Positions 26,022 through 34,128 of a stretch of DNA of 64,000 nucleotides are shown piece after piece. The stretch's first letter is position 1; each line of letters starts with the position of its first letter. Made by a program: the position numbers and the translations under genes. The stretch is from Anaerolineae bacterium (GTDB lineage Bacteria > Chloroflexota > Anaerolineae > Promineifilales > Promineifilaceae): assembly GCA_019637635.1 (NCBI GenBank), contig JAHBVI010000002.1, forward strand, positions 1-64,000, in the 5' to 3' direction. Below the pieces are notes generated by a model. The model saw only the letters and a program-made list of their open reading frames with translations, ran no database searches and was not told where the DNA came from.

Positions 26022-27234
26022 CAGATGGTCTGGTGATCTCTAGCTGTTGCCACCAGACCAATCCTAACAAGACGGCCGTCGTCAGCACACCACCCAAAAT
26101 TGCCGCGCCTAATATCAACAATCGGCTACTGTTGGCCGGACTTGTGGGCACACCTGCCTGACTGGCCAGCCTGACGCCACTGCTTGTATCTTGTGAAGTA
26201 ATACGTTTCTCCTCCACCTTGTGCGCCAGCGCCATGTAAGCCGACTCGGTGACAGTCTGATTGCGCAAAAGGCGGTTATATTCTGTATTAGCCTCCTCTC
26301 GTTGTTGTTGCAGTGCCAACATGTACGGCTCTATCGCTGCCAATTCTGCCTCAATTTGCCTGGCCTGGGCCGCCAGGGTTGCCAATAGACTATCCAACAG
26401 TGCCAGTTGCTCATTGCGGCTGGCAGTGGTTAATGTGGCGCTATCAGCCACCTGTAGTTGTATGGGCACGGCCGTTTCCGCCCCAAATGCCTGCAACTGC
26501 AATGATAACGCCGTTAGCTGGTCGGCTAACGTCACTGGTTGAGTATTAGCCGTTGCTAATTGGTCACGTAGTTCCTGTACCTGCCGGGTCAGTTGTCCAT
26601 TGCGGCGTTGGGCCGTCAGGTATTCACTTTGGGTGATGGCGTATGCAGCCAGGGTATTGCTGATAATCTCCGTCCGATTGATGGCCTGAAAGGTGATCAG
26701 GGCTTCTTCAGCGGTTCGCAGCTCGGCTTCGGCTGCGACCAGTTGCTCTTCAAAAAAAGAAACTTGCTGGCTGCTCTGGCCTGTGTAGACCTCATTGGCC
26801 CAATTGACAAACACGGCGGCCCAGGCATTAACCAGGGCTGCCGCTTCTTCCGGTTTCTGGGAAGTGGCCGTTAATTGAATGATGGATGTATCATCACCTG
26901 CTTCCGCGCCAAGTCTGCTTCGCAATTCCTGAACAGTATCTACACCCGCAATCGGCCGTTGTTCTAATAAAGTTTGCAAGACCTGATCACTTAACGCCAA
27001 TTGGGGAAATGCCCGCAGTGGCTGAGTCGTGGTGGTCTCGCGGATACGCAGATCAAGCTGTACCACATCACGTGGGGCCACCACTGCTACCAGGGCTGTC
27101 GCTTCGTAAACAGGCGGGCTGAAGGACGTAACAATAAAAGCTACAATTGCGGCTAACACCGCCACCCCCACAATCCAATACCAACGTTTTACAACGGCCT
27201 CGATATACGGCCGTAAATCAATCTCCTCTTCCAC
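26002..27234 (-). CDS. Wzz/chain-length-determinant-type polysaccharide co-polymerase
   Basis: The protein is just over 400 residues. A Wzz domain starts IDLRPYIEAVVKRWYWIVGVAVLAAIVAFIV (helix 1). A long coiled-coil periplasmic part follows (about residues 150-330, rich in Leu, Gln, Ala and Glu). A second helix near the C terminus (LLILGAAILGGVLTTAVLLGLVWW) is preceded by the Pro/Ser segment SQAGVPTSPANSS. No tyrosine-kinase domain is fused, unlike BceF/Wzc. I place the start at GTG 27234, where GGAG lies 7 nt upstream; GTG 27240 is also open. It is the first gene of the locus and probably controls chain length. Confidence 0.88.
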   Translation of the reverse strand: MEEEIDLRPYIEAVVKRWYWIVGVAVLAAIVAFIVTSFSPPVYEATALVAVVAPRDVVQLDLRIRETTTTQPLRAFPQLALSDQVLQTLLEQRPIAGVDTVQELRSRLGAEAGDDTSIIQLTATSQKPEEAAALVNAWAAVFVNWANEVYTGQSSQQVSFFEEQLVAAEAELRTAEEALITFQAINRTEIISNTLAAYAITQSEYLTAQRRNGQLTRQVQELRDQLATANTQPVTLADQLTALSLQLQAFGAETAVPIQLQVADSATLTTASRNEQLALLDSLLATLAAQARQIEAELAAIEPYMLALQQQREEANTEYNRLLRNQTVTESAYMALAHKVEEKRITSQDTSSGVRLASQAGVPTSPANSSRLLILGAAILGGVLTTAVLLGLVWWQQLEITRPSDDGQAN

Positions 27235-27267
27235 ACACACACTCCATCTGCATAAAAACCGGCGATC

Positions 27268-27310
27268 CGTAATCGGTAATCCGTAATCGGATTACGGATT
27301 ACCGATTACG
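27268..27310. repeat. 21-bp perfect inverted repeat made of GTAATC words
   Basis: The left arm 27268-27288 (words CGTAATCGG, TAATCCG, TAATC) and right arm 27290-27310 are exact complements with a single-base spacer (G27289). It lies between the start of the polysaccharide locus and the gene upstream of it (27313-27927), at the boundary of the two transcription units. Confidence 0.85.
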
Positions 27311-27312
27311 TC

Positions 27313-27927
27313 TTATATCTCTATCTCTTCCCCGTCGTCTTCCACATCCTCTCCCATCACCCGGTCGCGCAGTTGGTTCACCTGAAATTGCAGCGAATAG
27401 TTGAGCATGGCCCAGACACCCTTCCACGTCTCCGCATCCATCAAATCCTCGCGGGTGGCCCCTTGCAGCATTTCCATGATGTTCTTGGCTATTTCCGGCG
27501 TCAATTTGTCTAATACTTGCTTCACCAGATTGATGGTGGTATCCGGCTGCAAGGGGGTGGGCAGCGTTTCATTCATCTTGTCCTTCAACTGCCCCGCCTG
27601 GAACCGCGCCGAATAACCGGCCATATAGGCCATGCCCTTCCAGGTATCAATGTCCATCAAATCATCGGTGGTCATGCCTTCCAGGCTTTCCAGAATGCCC
27701 AACTGCACATCGGGGGCCAGCCGGTTCAACCCGGCGCGAATGTAGGAAAGGAAAAACATGGGCGAATAGGCGTCGGCCCCGGCCTGGGGAATAGCAGCCC
27801 GTAGTTCCGTCACCAATTCATCCAACTCTGCCAGTAGCTCTTTTTTGCGCGCCAACAGTTCAGCCTCGGCGTCACTCATCGGCGGCACGGCCGTGTCCAT
27901 CTCCTGTTCCTGCTGTTCATCACTCAT
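27313..27927 (-). CDS. Acidic protein with an internal duplicated domain
   Basis: The family is unknown. I start it at the ATG 27927 (MSDEQQEQEMD), 7 nt after AGGAGA, giving 204 residues; an in-frame extension to 27993 lacks a ribosome site. Two copies of a segment of about 48 residues are visible: LAPDVQLGILESLEGMTTDD followed by LMDIDTWKG, and LTPEIAKNIMEMLQGATRED followed by LMDAETWKG. Both end in Y-FQ--QL-D. The tail is acidic (EDVEDDGEEIEI). It looks soluble and helical. No function can be assigned. Confidence 0.75.
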   Translation of the reverse strand: MSDEQQEQEMDTAVPPMSDAEAELLARKKELLAELDELVTELRAAIPQAGADAYSPMFFLSYIRAGLNRLAPDVQLGILESLEGMTTDDLMDIDTWKGMAYMAGYSARFQAGQLKDKMNETLPTPLQPDTTINLVKQVLDKLTPEIAKNIMEMLQGATREDLMDAETWKGVWAMLNYSLQFQVNQLRDRVMGEDVEDDGEEIEI

Positions 27928-28005
27928 AACCATTTCTCCTAACCAAAAGCTGGCGGCAATTATCCTGTCAAACTCACTTCCAGGCAATCTCACCCCACCA
28001 CCCTA

Positions 28006-29634
28006 TCACTTCATTCCCTCATCACGCCGCAGCCACCAGGCCACCATCAGCGCCACCAACGCCACCCCTGCCGAAATAAGGAATGTCTCTGCTAACACGG
28101 CCACCGTCACCCGCATGAGTCCATCCGTCAACGCCTGCTGGTAAACGGGATCACTCAAGGGCAGGTTGGGCAGTTCTATCGTGCGGCGCAGCAGGTGAAA
28201 ACGATGCAGCCCCCAGGCCGTCAGCCCGGCCAGCCCCACGCTCATGCCCATCAGCCGCAGCACGATCACCAGGCTGGAAGCCACACCCCGTTCAGTTGCC
28301 GGGGCGGCGTTGATCACGGCCGTACCCACCGGCGCCATCACCAGCCCAAACCCCATGCCCACAATGACCAACTGCCAGGCCATCTGCCCATAAACCGTCT
28401 CCACCGACCACGTCCAGCCCATCAGGCCAAAACCAATGGCGCACAACAGCAGGCCAACGGCCGTGACCGGCCGATACCCCCACCGCTCCGTCCCCCGCCC
28501 GCCCACATACGCCATCACCGCCATCGCCAGCGTCATGCCGCTCAACAAAAAGCCGCTGACCACCGCCGCCTGCTGTGGCTCAAATTCCAATACATTCACC
28601 AGCAGCGGCACATTCACCATGGCAATAATCAAAATGAACCCCACCAGAAAATTGATCAGCACTGCCGGACTGAAATTGGGGCGGCGGAAGAGAGAGAGGT
28701 CTATGAGAGGGGGTGTTGTGTGATGCGTGACGTGTGACGTGTGATCGGTTGACGGATAACGGCTTACGGATAACGGCTCACGGCTTACGGATAACGGCCT
28801 ACGGCCCAGCCGCCATTCAATCCAGATAAACAAGCCGAATGTGACGGCCGCCAGCCCATAGAAAAAGGTGGTGTTGATGGGGGCGGGTTCGTTGAGGGCG
28901 GCGAATCCGCCCGCCGCCTGCACGTCACCGCCGCCCAACAGGGCTACATTCAGGGCAATGAGACAGATGGTGAGCACGGCCGTGCCCGCCCAATCTATCC
29001 GCGCCCGGTGTGTAGGCCGGGGCAGGTCGGCCAGCGCCCACCAGGCCAGGACCAGGGCCAGCAGGCTCAACGGAACATTCAGGTAAAACTGCCATTGCCA
29101 GCTTAAATACCTGATCAAAAACGCACCGTAGAGAGGCCCCCACACCCAACCCGCCGTATCTACCGCCCCCAATGTGCCCAACGACCTGGCCCGTCGTTCC
29201 GGCGCATACACATCACCCACCACCGCCATCGCCACCGGCACCATAGCCCCACCGCCCAGCGCCGTCAGCACCCGCCCGGCAATAAAGGCGTTCAAGGAAT
29301 CGGCCAATGGCAGCCAGATGGAGCCAACCAGGAATAAAACCAGCGCCCCCACATACACCACCCGCCGCCCCACCAGATCACTCAGCCGCCCCACAAAGGG
29401 CATGACGACCACATAAGCAATCAAGTAAGCGTTGACAATCCACGCCGCCCGGTTCAGTTCATCCGGCAGCGGAATTTCCAGATCAAAAATGATCTGCCGC
29501 AGCATGGTGGAGACAACGGTCAGATCATCGGCGGCAATAAAAACGCCAAAGGCGACAACGGCCAGGATAACAGCAGGGGAACGGCGAAGTGGAGGCACGT
29601 AATTGGGTAACTGTGTAATTGGGTAATTACTCAA
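28006..29634 (-). CDS. DHA2-type MFS exporter with a repeat-derived in-frame insert
   Basis: This protein of about 540 residues has 14 membrane helices and MFS motifs: VVMPFVGRLSDLVGRRVVYVGALVLF (motif A), GRVLTALGGGAMVPVAMAVVGD, and the motif C region VDTAGWVWGPLYGAFLI. It resembles EmrB/QacA proton-driven drug exporters. Between RLGRRP and PLIDLSLF, a cytoplasmic loop, about 29 extra residues (LSVSREPLSVSRYPSTDHTS and on) are encoded by an intergenic-type word repeat. The TTG at 29634 follows the previous stop directly, and the first 12 residues are also repeat-encoded. GTG at 29598 is an alternative start. Confidence 0.88.
   Translation of the reverse strand: MSNYPITQLPNYVPPLRRSPAVILAVVAFGVFIAADDLTVVSTMLRQIIFDLEIPLPDELNRAAWIVNAYLIAYVVVMPFVGRLSDLVGRRVVYVGALVLFLVGSIWLPLADSLNAFIAGRVLTALGGGAMVPVAMAVVGDVYAPERRARSLGTLGAVDTAGWVWGPLYGAFLIRYLSWQWQFYLNVPLSLLALVLAWWALADLPRPTHRARIDWAGTAVLTICLIALNVALLGGGDVQAAGGFAALNEPAPINTTFFYGLAAVTFGLFIWIEWRLGRRPLSVSREPLSVSRYPSTDHTSHVTHHTTPPLIDLSLFRRPNFSPAVLINFLVGFILIIAMVNVPLLVNVLEFEPQQAAVVSGFLLSGMTLAMAVMAYVGGRGTERWGYRPVTAVGLLLCAIGFGLMGWTWSVETVYGQMAWQLVIVGMGFGLVMAPVGTAVINAAPATERGVASSLVIVLRLMGMSVGLAGLTAWGLHRFHLLRRTIELPNLPLSDPVYQQALTDGLMRVTVAVLAETFLISAGVALVALMVAWWLRRDEGMK
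28717..28805. repeat. Word repeat inside the MFS gene (in frame)
   Basis: GTGTGATGCGTGACGTGTGACGTGTGATC is followed by tandem GACGGATAACGGCTTACGGATAACGG words. These are the same TGATGCGTGA and GGATTACGG-like words found between genes elsewhere. The open frame of the MFS protein is preserved through it. Confidence 0.8.
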
Positions 29635-29641
29635 TTACAAG
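29598..29641. repeat. GTAATTGG word-dyad at the MFS start
   Basis: GTAATTGGGTAACTGTGTAATTGGGTAATTACTCAATTAC covers the end of the Nfu-N gene and the beginning of the MFS frame. It encodes the MFS N terminus SNYPITQLPNY if the TTG start is used. Confidence 0.7.
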
Positions 29642-29922
29642 AAAAAATCTTTCAGGGCCGCCGACACATCGGCCACGATGATGTGCCAGTCGGTGTCGGG
29701 GGTGCGGGTGAGGGTGAGGTCACGGCCGTCAATGTGCAGTGTGGCGATTCCTTCAATCACCGCCAACGCCTGGGCCACGGGCGACCCCTCTTCCATCGCA
29801 GCGACCGAGGGGTACAGTTCTGGCTCCCCTTCGGCCAGTTTCAAATTGGTATGAATGTGCAGGTGACGGCCGTCGTCACTCAGTTCCGTTTCAATTTCAA
29901 TATATTCTGACATACTGTCCAC
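29635..29922 (-). CDS. Nfu/NifU N-terminal-domain protein
   Basis: This 95-residue protein resembles the Nfu N-terminal domain (Nfu_N). The segment SPVAQALAVIEGIATLHIDGRDLTLTRTPDTDWHIIVADVSAALKDFF follows the family pattern SPLA-ALF-I-GV, then strand, then T--PD-DW---- V--AL-DF. The C-terminal CxxC Fe-S scaffold domain of full Nfu is absent, so it cannot itself carry a cluster in the usual way. It may be a partner or regulator. Its TAA (29635-29637) is followed at once by the TTG of the MFS frame. Confidence 0.75.
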   Translation of the reverse strand: MDSMSEYIEIETELSDDGRHLHIHTNLKLAEGEPELYPSVAAMEEGSPVAQALAVIEGIATLHIDGRDLTLTRTPDTDWHIIVADVSAALKDFFL

Positions 29923-29968
29923 TCCATTACCTGTGTCGCCCCAAATTATAACAAGGAATGGAGTAGCC

Positions 29969-30057
29969 CGTAATCCGTGATACGTAATCCGTAATCCGAC
30001 TTCGGATTTCCGGCTTCGGACTTCGGATCACCGATTACCGATCACCGATTACCGTCC
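29969..30057. repeat. Degenerate GTAATCC word cluster
   Basis: The left side holds CGTAATCCGTGATACGTAATCCG. The right side holds CTTCGGA and CGATTACCGATCACCG words, forming an imperfect dyad immediately downstream of the GT2 gene stop and upstream of the Nfu-N gene. Confidence 0.7.
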
Positions 30058-30804
30058 CTACACGGCCGTCTCTCCCCCCACCTTTGTCTGCTCCATAACC
30101 CGCGCCTCACGCCACAACTGCATCCGAAAACGCACCAACTCTTTGAAGGCACGTACGATAACGGCCGGTTTGGCCCCGGTGGGGCTGCCCGCCACCCGCG
30201 GCCGGTGGCCGTGAATGGGCACCTCGGCAATGAAAAAACCGGCCCGTTTGGCCCGCACCAGAAATTCGGCGCTAAACGTCGCTCCCCCGGACTGCACCTC
30301 ATCCCGTAAATGGTCTACCACCTGGCGGCGCATCAACTTAAAAGCACAGTCAATATCCCGCGCCGTGTAACCGAACAACAAAGTCACCAGGCTGCTCCAC
30401 CCTTTGCCGTTCAACCGCCGCATCAACGGGTCACGGCGCGGCTTGCGGTAGCCAACTACCAGATCGGCGCTGGTTAATTGCGCCAGCAGCTTGCTAATTT
30501 CCTGTAAATCAAACTGGCGGTCTGCATCCGTGAAGAAGATGAGTTCTTTGGTGGCGCTGGTCAGGCCCGTCCACACGGCCGTACCATACCCCTTGTTCCC
30601 CTCATGCTGCACCAACCGCACCTGAGGGTGTACGGCCGTCAGCCGCTTCACCACCGCCGCCGTGTCATCCCGGCTGCCATCATCCACCACAATCACTTCC
30701 AGGTCAGCCACCAGCGGCCCCACCACGCGCAAGGTGTCCGCAATCATCGCCCGGATATTCTCGCCTTCGTTATACGCCGGCATAGCTACAGTTAGACTCG
30801 TCAC
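30058..30804 (-). CDS. Family 2 glycosyltransferase (polyprenyl-phosphate hexose synthase-like)
   Basis: The 248-residue GT-A enzyme carries LTVAMPAYNEGENIRAMIAD at the N terminus, EVIVVDDGSRDDTAAVV (first Asp pair), ELIFFTDADRQFDLQEI (metal-binding DxD) and DIDCAFKLMRR (acceptor loop). No membrane helix is present, as in Dpm1-type soluble synthases. It probably transfers a hexose from a nucleotide donor to polyprenyl phosphate, providing donors for GT-C enzymes such as those at 39.9 and 45-46 kb. It is monocistronic on the minus strand. Confidence 0.9.
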   Translation of the reverse strand: MTSLTVAMPAYNEGENIRAMIADTLRVVGPLVADLEVIVVDDGSRDDTAAVVKRLTAVHPQVRLVQHEGNKGYGTAVWTGLTSATKELIFFTDADRQFDLQEISKLLAQLTSADLVVGYRKPRRDPLMRRLNGKGWSSLVTLLFGYTARDIDCAFKLMRRQVVDHLRDEVQSGGATFSAEFLVRAKRAGFFIAEVPIHGHRPRVAGSPTGAKPAVIVRAFKELVRFRMQLWREARVMEQTKVGGETAV

Positions 30805-30819
30805 GCAGTTCTCCTATCA

Positions 30820-30885
30820 AATGATGAGAGATTAGAGGCTGGAGATTATCAAATCTCTAATCTCCAATTGCCAATCTCCATTGTC
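30820..30885. repeat. GGAGATT/AATCTCC word-dyad
   Basis: GAGATTAGAGGCTGGAGATT on the left faces AATCTCTAATCTCCAATTGCCAATCTCC on the right. It lies between the divergently spaced GT2 and GNAT genes. The same word family is found in frame inside the helicase gene at 58852-58917. Confidence 0.75.
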
Positions 30886-30932
30886 AGTTATACACCCGTT
30901 CTAGCAAAAGGTCGTATAAAGTGGGCAATAAG

Positions 30933-31388
30933 TTACGGCCGTAACCGTTTCGACATCAAAAAATAACCGTCCCGTTTTTCAAACCCCACCTTCTCATACA
31001 CCGCCTGCGCGTTTGCATTATCGCGCTCCACTTCCAAATGCAGCGCCTGAATATCACGCGCCTGGCAAACGCTTTCCGCAAACGCCAACGTCTGGCGGCC
31101 TACCCCCTGCCCCCGGTAGCCCTCCTCAATATAAAGCTCATCTACAAACGCATCCCGCCCGCCAAATTCCAGGCTAAAACCCCAGGTCAGCACAATGTAC
31201 CCCACCGGTTTCTCATCCGCGCATATAAGCCAAATGCCACCCCAATCCTCTCGGTTCATTAGCAGTTGCAGCCCCAGCCGCGCTCGTACCGGGTCGGCCA
31301 CCGTGCCATCATATTCATTTAAGGCCACGTGAAAACGAACCAGCGTTTCCACATCGGCCAATTCAGCCTGACGAAAAGTTGTTTCCAT
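30933..31388 (-). CDS. GNAT N-acetyltransferase
   Basis: The protein has 151 residues. The acetyl-CoA-binding region is DELYIEEGYRGQGVGRQTLAFAESVCQARDI (about residues 86-116), with the R/Q-x-x-G-x-G/A turn RGQGVG. The end HLEVERDNANAQAVYEKVGFEKRDGYFLM is typical of the superfamily. It acetylates an amine of a small molecule or protein; the substrate is unknown. A single-domain, full-length enzyme, it is monocistronic. Confidence 0.9.
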   Translation of the reverse strand: METTFRQAELADVETLVRFHVALNEYDGTVADPVRARLGLQLLMNREDWGGIWLICADEKPVGYIVLTWGFSLEFGGRDAFVDELYIEEGYRGQGVGRQTLAFAESVCQARDIQALHLEVERDNANAQAVYEKVGFEKRDGYFLMSKRLRP

Positions 31389-31509
31389 GACCGCACTCCT
31401 TCAGCTAGTTGCCTGATTTTATCCCATCTGTTGACGTTCTGCCTGCCCACCCGTGACAATCATCATATGCCTCACGGCGCTCCCCGGCATACACTATGCT
31501 TAAAAATGT

Positions 31510-31566
31510 GTCAGGTGTTCAGGTGTCAAGTGACCTGACACCTGGGCACCTAAACACCTGACACCT
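31510..31566. repeat. CAGGTGT word-dyad upstream of alanine dehydrogenase
   Basis: GTGTCAGGTGTTCAGGTGTC faces CCTGACACCTGGGCACC and CACCTGACACC. It belongs to the same word family as 4598-4662. It ends 14 nt before the ald start codon and would form a 5'-leader hairpin if transcription starts upstream. Confidence 0.78.
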
Positions 31567-31580
31567 TTAAGGAAATTGCT

Positions 31581-32666
31581 ATGACTACCATTGGTATACC
31601 CAAAGAAGTGCGAGACCTGGAACGGCGCGTGGGTCTGACGCCGGCCGGTGTATTAGCCATGAAGCAGGCCGGGCACACCATCTACGTGCAGGCAAATGCC
31701 GGCGCCGGCGCCGGTTTTAGCGATGAAGCCTACCGGCAAGCCGGGGCGCAGATCGCCTATTCGGCCGGCGAGGTCTACGGCCGTGCCGACATCATCATCA
31801 AAGTTACCCGTCCCTGCGCCGACGAACATCCCCTGTTCCGTCCTGGGCAGACCCTCTTCTCCTTTTTACACCTATCCGTGGCCTCGCCAGACCTGCGGCA
31901 GGCATTGGAGAGTCACGAAATTACGGCCGTCGCCTACGAAATGATCGAAGAACCCGACGGCAACCGCCCCGTGCTGCGCCCCGCCAGCGAAGTAGCCGGG
32001 CGCATGGCCCCCTTGATCGCCGGGCAATTGCTCGGTAGCTACCAACCGGGATTAGGCGGCGATGGTCTAGGCATTTTACTCAGCGGGTTAGCGGGTGTAC
32101 CCCCGGCTACAGTCGTCATCGTCGGCGCTGGCGTTTTGGGGCGCAATGCCGCCCGCGCCTGCATGGGCATGGGCGCCGAAGTGACGGTGCTAGACCAGAG
32201 CATTGAAGCCCTGCGCATCATTGATAACCGTTTTGAAGGCCGCGTCACCACCATGTTCGCCAACGAATATAACCTGAAACGCACCACCGCCTTTGCCGAC
32301 GTTCTTATTGGCGCCGTTTCCATCCCCGGCCAGCGCGCGCCCATCACCATTAGCCGCGACATGGTGCGCAGTATGCGCAAAGGCTCCGTCATCATGGATT
32401 TCTCCATTGACCAGGGCGGCTGTGTGGAAGGCATTCGCCCCACCACTCTGCGCGATCCCGCCTATCTGGCCGAAGGTGTGATCCATTATGCCGTGCCCAA
32501 TATGACGGCCGTTTACGCCCGCACCACCAGCCACGCCATCACCAACTCCGCCCTACCTTACCTGCTCGCTGCCGCCGATCACGGCCTGCCTGCCGCCTTT
32601 GCCGCCGTACCGGCGCTGACCAAAGGCGTCAATCTGCTGCAAGGCAAAATAACCAGCAATCCGTAA
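31581..32666 (+). CDS. ald: Alanine dehydrogenase
   Basis: The 361-residue AlaDH/PNT-family enzyme begins TTIGIPKEVRDLERRVGLTP. Lys74 (in IIIKVTRP) and His97 (in FSFLHLS) match the conserved pyruvate-binding Lys and catalytic His of alanine dehydrogenase. VVIVGAGVLGRNAARACMGMGAEVTVLD binds NAD. It interconverts alanine with pyruvate and ammonia. AAGGA lies before the ATG. The TAA stop runs into a GTAAATCG-type repeat. It lacks the extended domains of transhydrogenase, so AlaDH is the better name. Confidence 0.94.
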   Translation: MTTIGIPKEVRDLERRVGLTPAGVLAMKQAGHTIYVQANAGAGAGFSDEAYRQAGAQIAYSAGEVYGRADIIIKVTRPCADEHPLFRPGQTLFSFLHLSVASPDLRQALESHEITAVAYEMIEEPDGNRPVLRPASEVAGRMAPLIAGQLLGSYQPGLGGDGLGILLSGLAGVPPATVVIVGAGVLGRNAARACMGMGAEVTVLDQSIEALRIIDNRFEGRVTTMFANEYNLKRTTAFADVLIGAVSIPGQRAPITISRDMVRSMRKGSVIMDFSIDQGGCVEGIRPTTLRDPAYLAEGVIHYAVPNMTAVYARTTSHAITNSALPYLLAAADHGLPAAFAAVPALTKGVNLLQGKITSNP

Positions 32667-32737
32667 AACGTAAATCGTGAACCGTAAGCCGTCTTCAGAC
32701 TTCGTCGGATCACGGATTACGGATTACGCATCACGAC
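32662..32737. repeat. CCGTAA word cluster after ald
   Basis: CCGTAAAACGTAAATCGTGAACCGTAAGCCG faces CGGATCACGGATTACGGATTACG. The ald stop codon lies in its first word. Confidence 0.7.
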
Positions 32738-32756
32738 TATAGACATCGGAGAAACC

Positions 32757-34052
32757 ATGACTTGGGAAACCATTTATCGTAAAAAAATAACCGACGTGCA
32801 GACCGCCCTGAGCGCCATTCAATCTGGAAATCGTCTGTATGTGGGCGGTGGCGCCGGGGTACCGGTGGCCCTCACGCAAGGTCTGACGGCATGTGTGCCC
32901 CGGCTGCAAAATGTAGAGTTGACCCACATCCTCACCTTCGCCAAAGCACCCTATGTGGAACCGGAATACCAGCACAGCTTTCGCGTAAATGCCCTGTTTA
33001 TTGGCCGTAATGTGCGCCGTGCCGTGCAAGACGGCCGTGCCGACTTCACCCCCATCTTCCTTTCCGAAATCCCCGGCCTCTTTCGTAATGGCATCCTGCC
33101 CCTGGATGTGGCCATCATTTCCGTCACCCCGCCGGACGAACATGGCTTTTGCAGTTTTGGCGTGGAAGTAGGTACTACCAAACCCGCCGCCGAATCGGCC
33201 CGCATCATCATTGCCGAAGTCAACCGGCAAATGCCCCGCACCCTCGGCGACAGCTTCATCCACGTCAGCCGCCTGCACCACATCGTCGAAGTAGACTACC
33301 CCCTGCCCGAAGCGCCCCAGGGCGACACCTCCGAAGACAACCTGAAAATCGGCCAGCACATTGCCGGCATGATCCCCAACGGCGCTACCCTGCAAATGGG
33401 CATTGGCAGCATCCCCGATGCCGTCTTGCGCAGTCTGACCCATCATAAAGACCTGGGCGTGCATACGGAGCTATTCTCCGATGGCGTCATAGACCTGGTG
33501 GAACAGGGCATCATCAACTGCGCGCACAAAACATTCCACCCTGGCAAAATTGTGGCCGGCTTCCTCTTTGGCAGCCAGCGCCTCTACGACTTCATCCACA
33601 ACAACCCACTCATTGAAATGCACCCCACCGACTACGTGAATGACCCCTTCAACATCGCCCGTAACGAAAAGATGGTGGCCATCAACTCGGCGCTGCAAGT
33701 AGACCTGACCGGGCAGGTGTGCGCCGACTCCATCGGCCCCCGTTTTTACAGCGGCGTGGGTGGGCAAATAGATTTCATTCGCGGCGCGGCACGTTCCAAA
33801 GGGGGGCTGCCCATCATAGCCTTTCCCTCTACGGCCCAGAGCGGCGCAGTCAGCCGCATTGTGCCCACGCTAAACGAAGGCGCCGGCGTGGTGACGACGC
33901 GCAACGATGTGCATTATGTGGTTACAGAGTTTGGGGTGGCCTCCCTCTACGGCAAATCCATTCGCCAGCGGGTACACGAACTGATAAACATTGCCCATCC
34001 CCAATTCCGCGAGGAACTGCTGACAGCCGCCAAAAAAATTGGATATGTGTAG
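32757..34052 (+). CDS. Acetyl-CoA hydrolase/CoA-transferase family enzyme
   Basis: This is a 431-residue two-domain CoA-transferase of the acetyl-CoA hydrolase/4-hydroxybutyrate CoA-transferase type. LYVGGGAGVPVAL opens the first domain. HTELFSDGVIDLVEQG holds Glu238, which fits the catalytic glutamate position of this family. SIGPRFYSGVGGQIDFIRGAARSKGG and VVTTRNDVHYVVTEFGVASLYGKSIRQR form the C-terminal substrate region. It moves CoA between short acyl groups, probably in acetate or butyrate metabolism. The TAG stop is the first part of the following dyad. The exact substrate is not resolved. Confidence 0.9.
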   Translation: MTWETIYRKKITDVQTALSAIQSGNRLYVGGGAGVPVALTQGLTACVPRLQNVELTHILTFAKAPYVEPEYQHSFRVNALFIGRNVRRAVQDGRADFTPIFLSEIPGLFRNGILPLDVAIISVTPPDEHGFCSFGVEVGTTKPAAESARIIIAEVNRQMPRTLGDSFIHVSRLHHIVEVDYPLPEAPQGDTSEDNLKIGQHIAGMIPNGATLQMGIGSIPDAVLRSLTHHKDLGVHTELFSDGVIDLVEQGIINCAHKTFHPGKIVAGFLFGSQRLYDFIHNNPLIEMHPTDYVNDPFNIARNEKMVAINSALQVDLTGQVCADSIGPRFYSGVGGQIDFIRGAARSKGGLPIIAFPSTAQSGAVSRIVPTLNEGAGVVTTRNDVHYVVTEFGVASLYGKSIRQRVHELINIAHPQFREELLTAAKKIGYV

Positions 34053-34119
34053 AACAAGTGCCAGGCACAGGGCATAAAGCCCTGGTCTGCCTGATGTGTT
34101 CTACCCTGTGCCTGGCACT
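34049..34119. repeat. 16-bp inverted repeat AGTGCCAGGCACAGGG plus GTAGAACA word pair
   Basis: AGTGCCAGGCACAGGG (34057-34072) and its exact complement (34104-34119) are joined by a 31-nt loop. GTAGAACA (34049-34056) has its complement just before the right arm, giving the order A-B-A'-B' and not a nested hairpin. It sits between convergent genes. Confidence 0.8.
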
Positions 34120-34128
34120 GCTTCCAAC

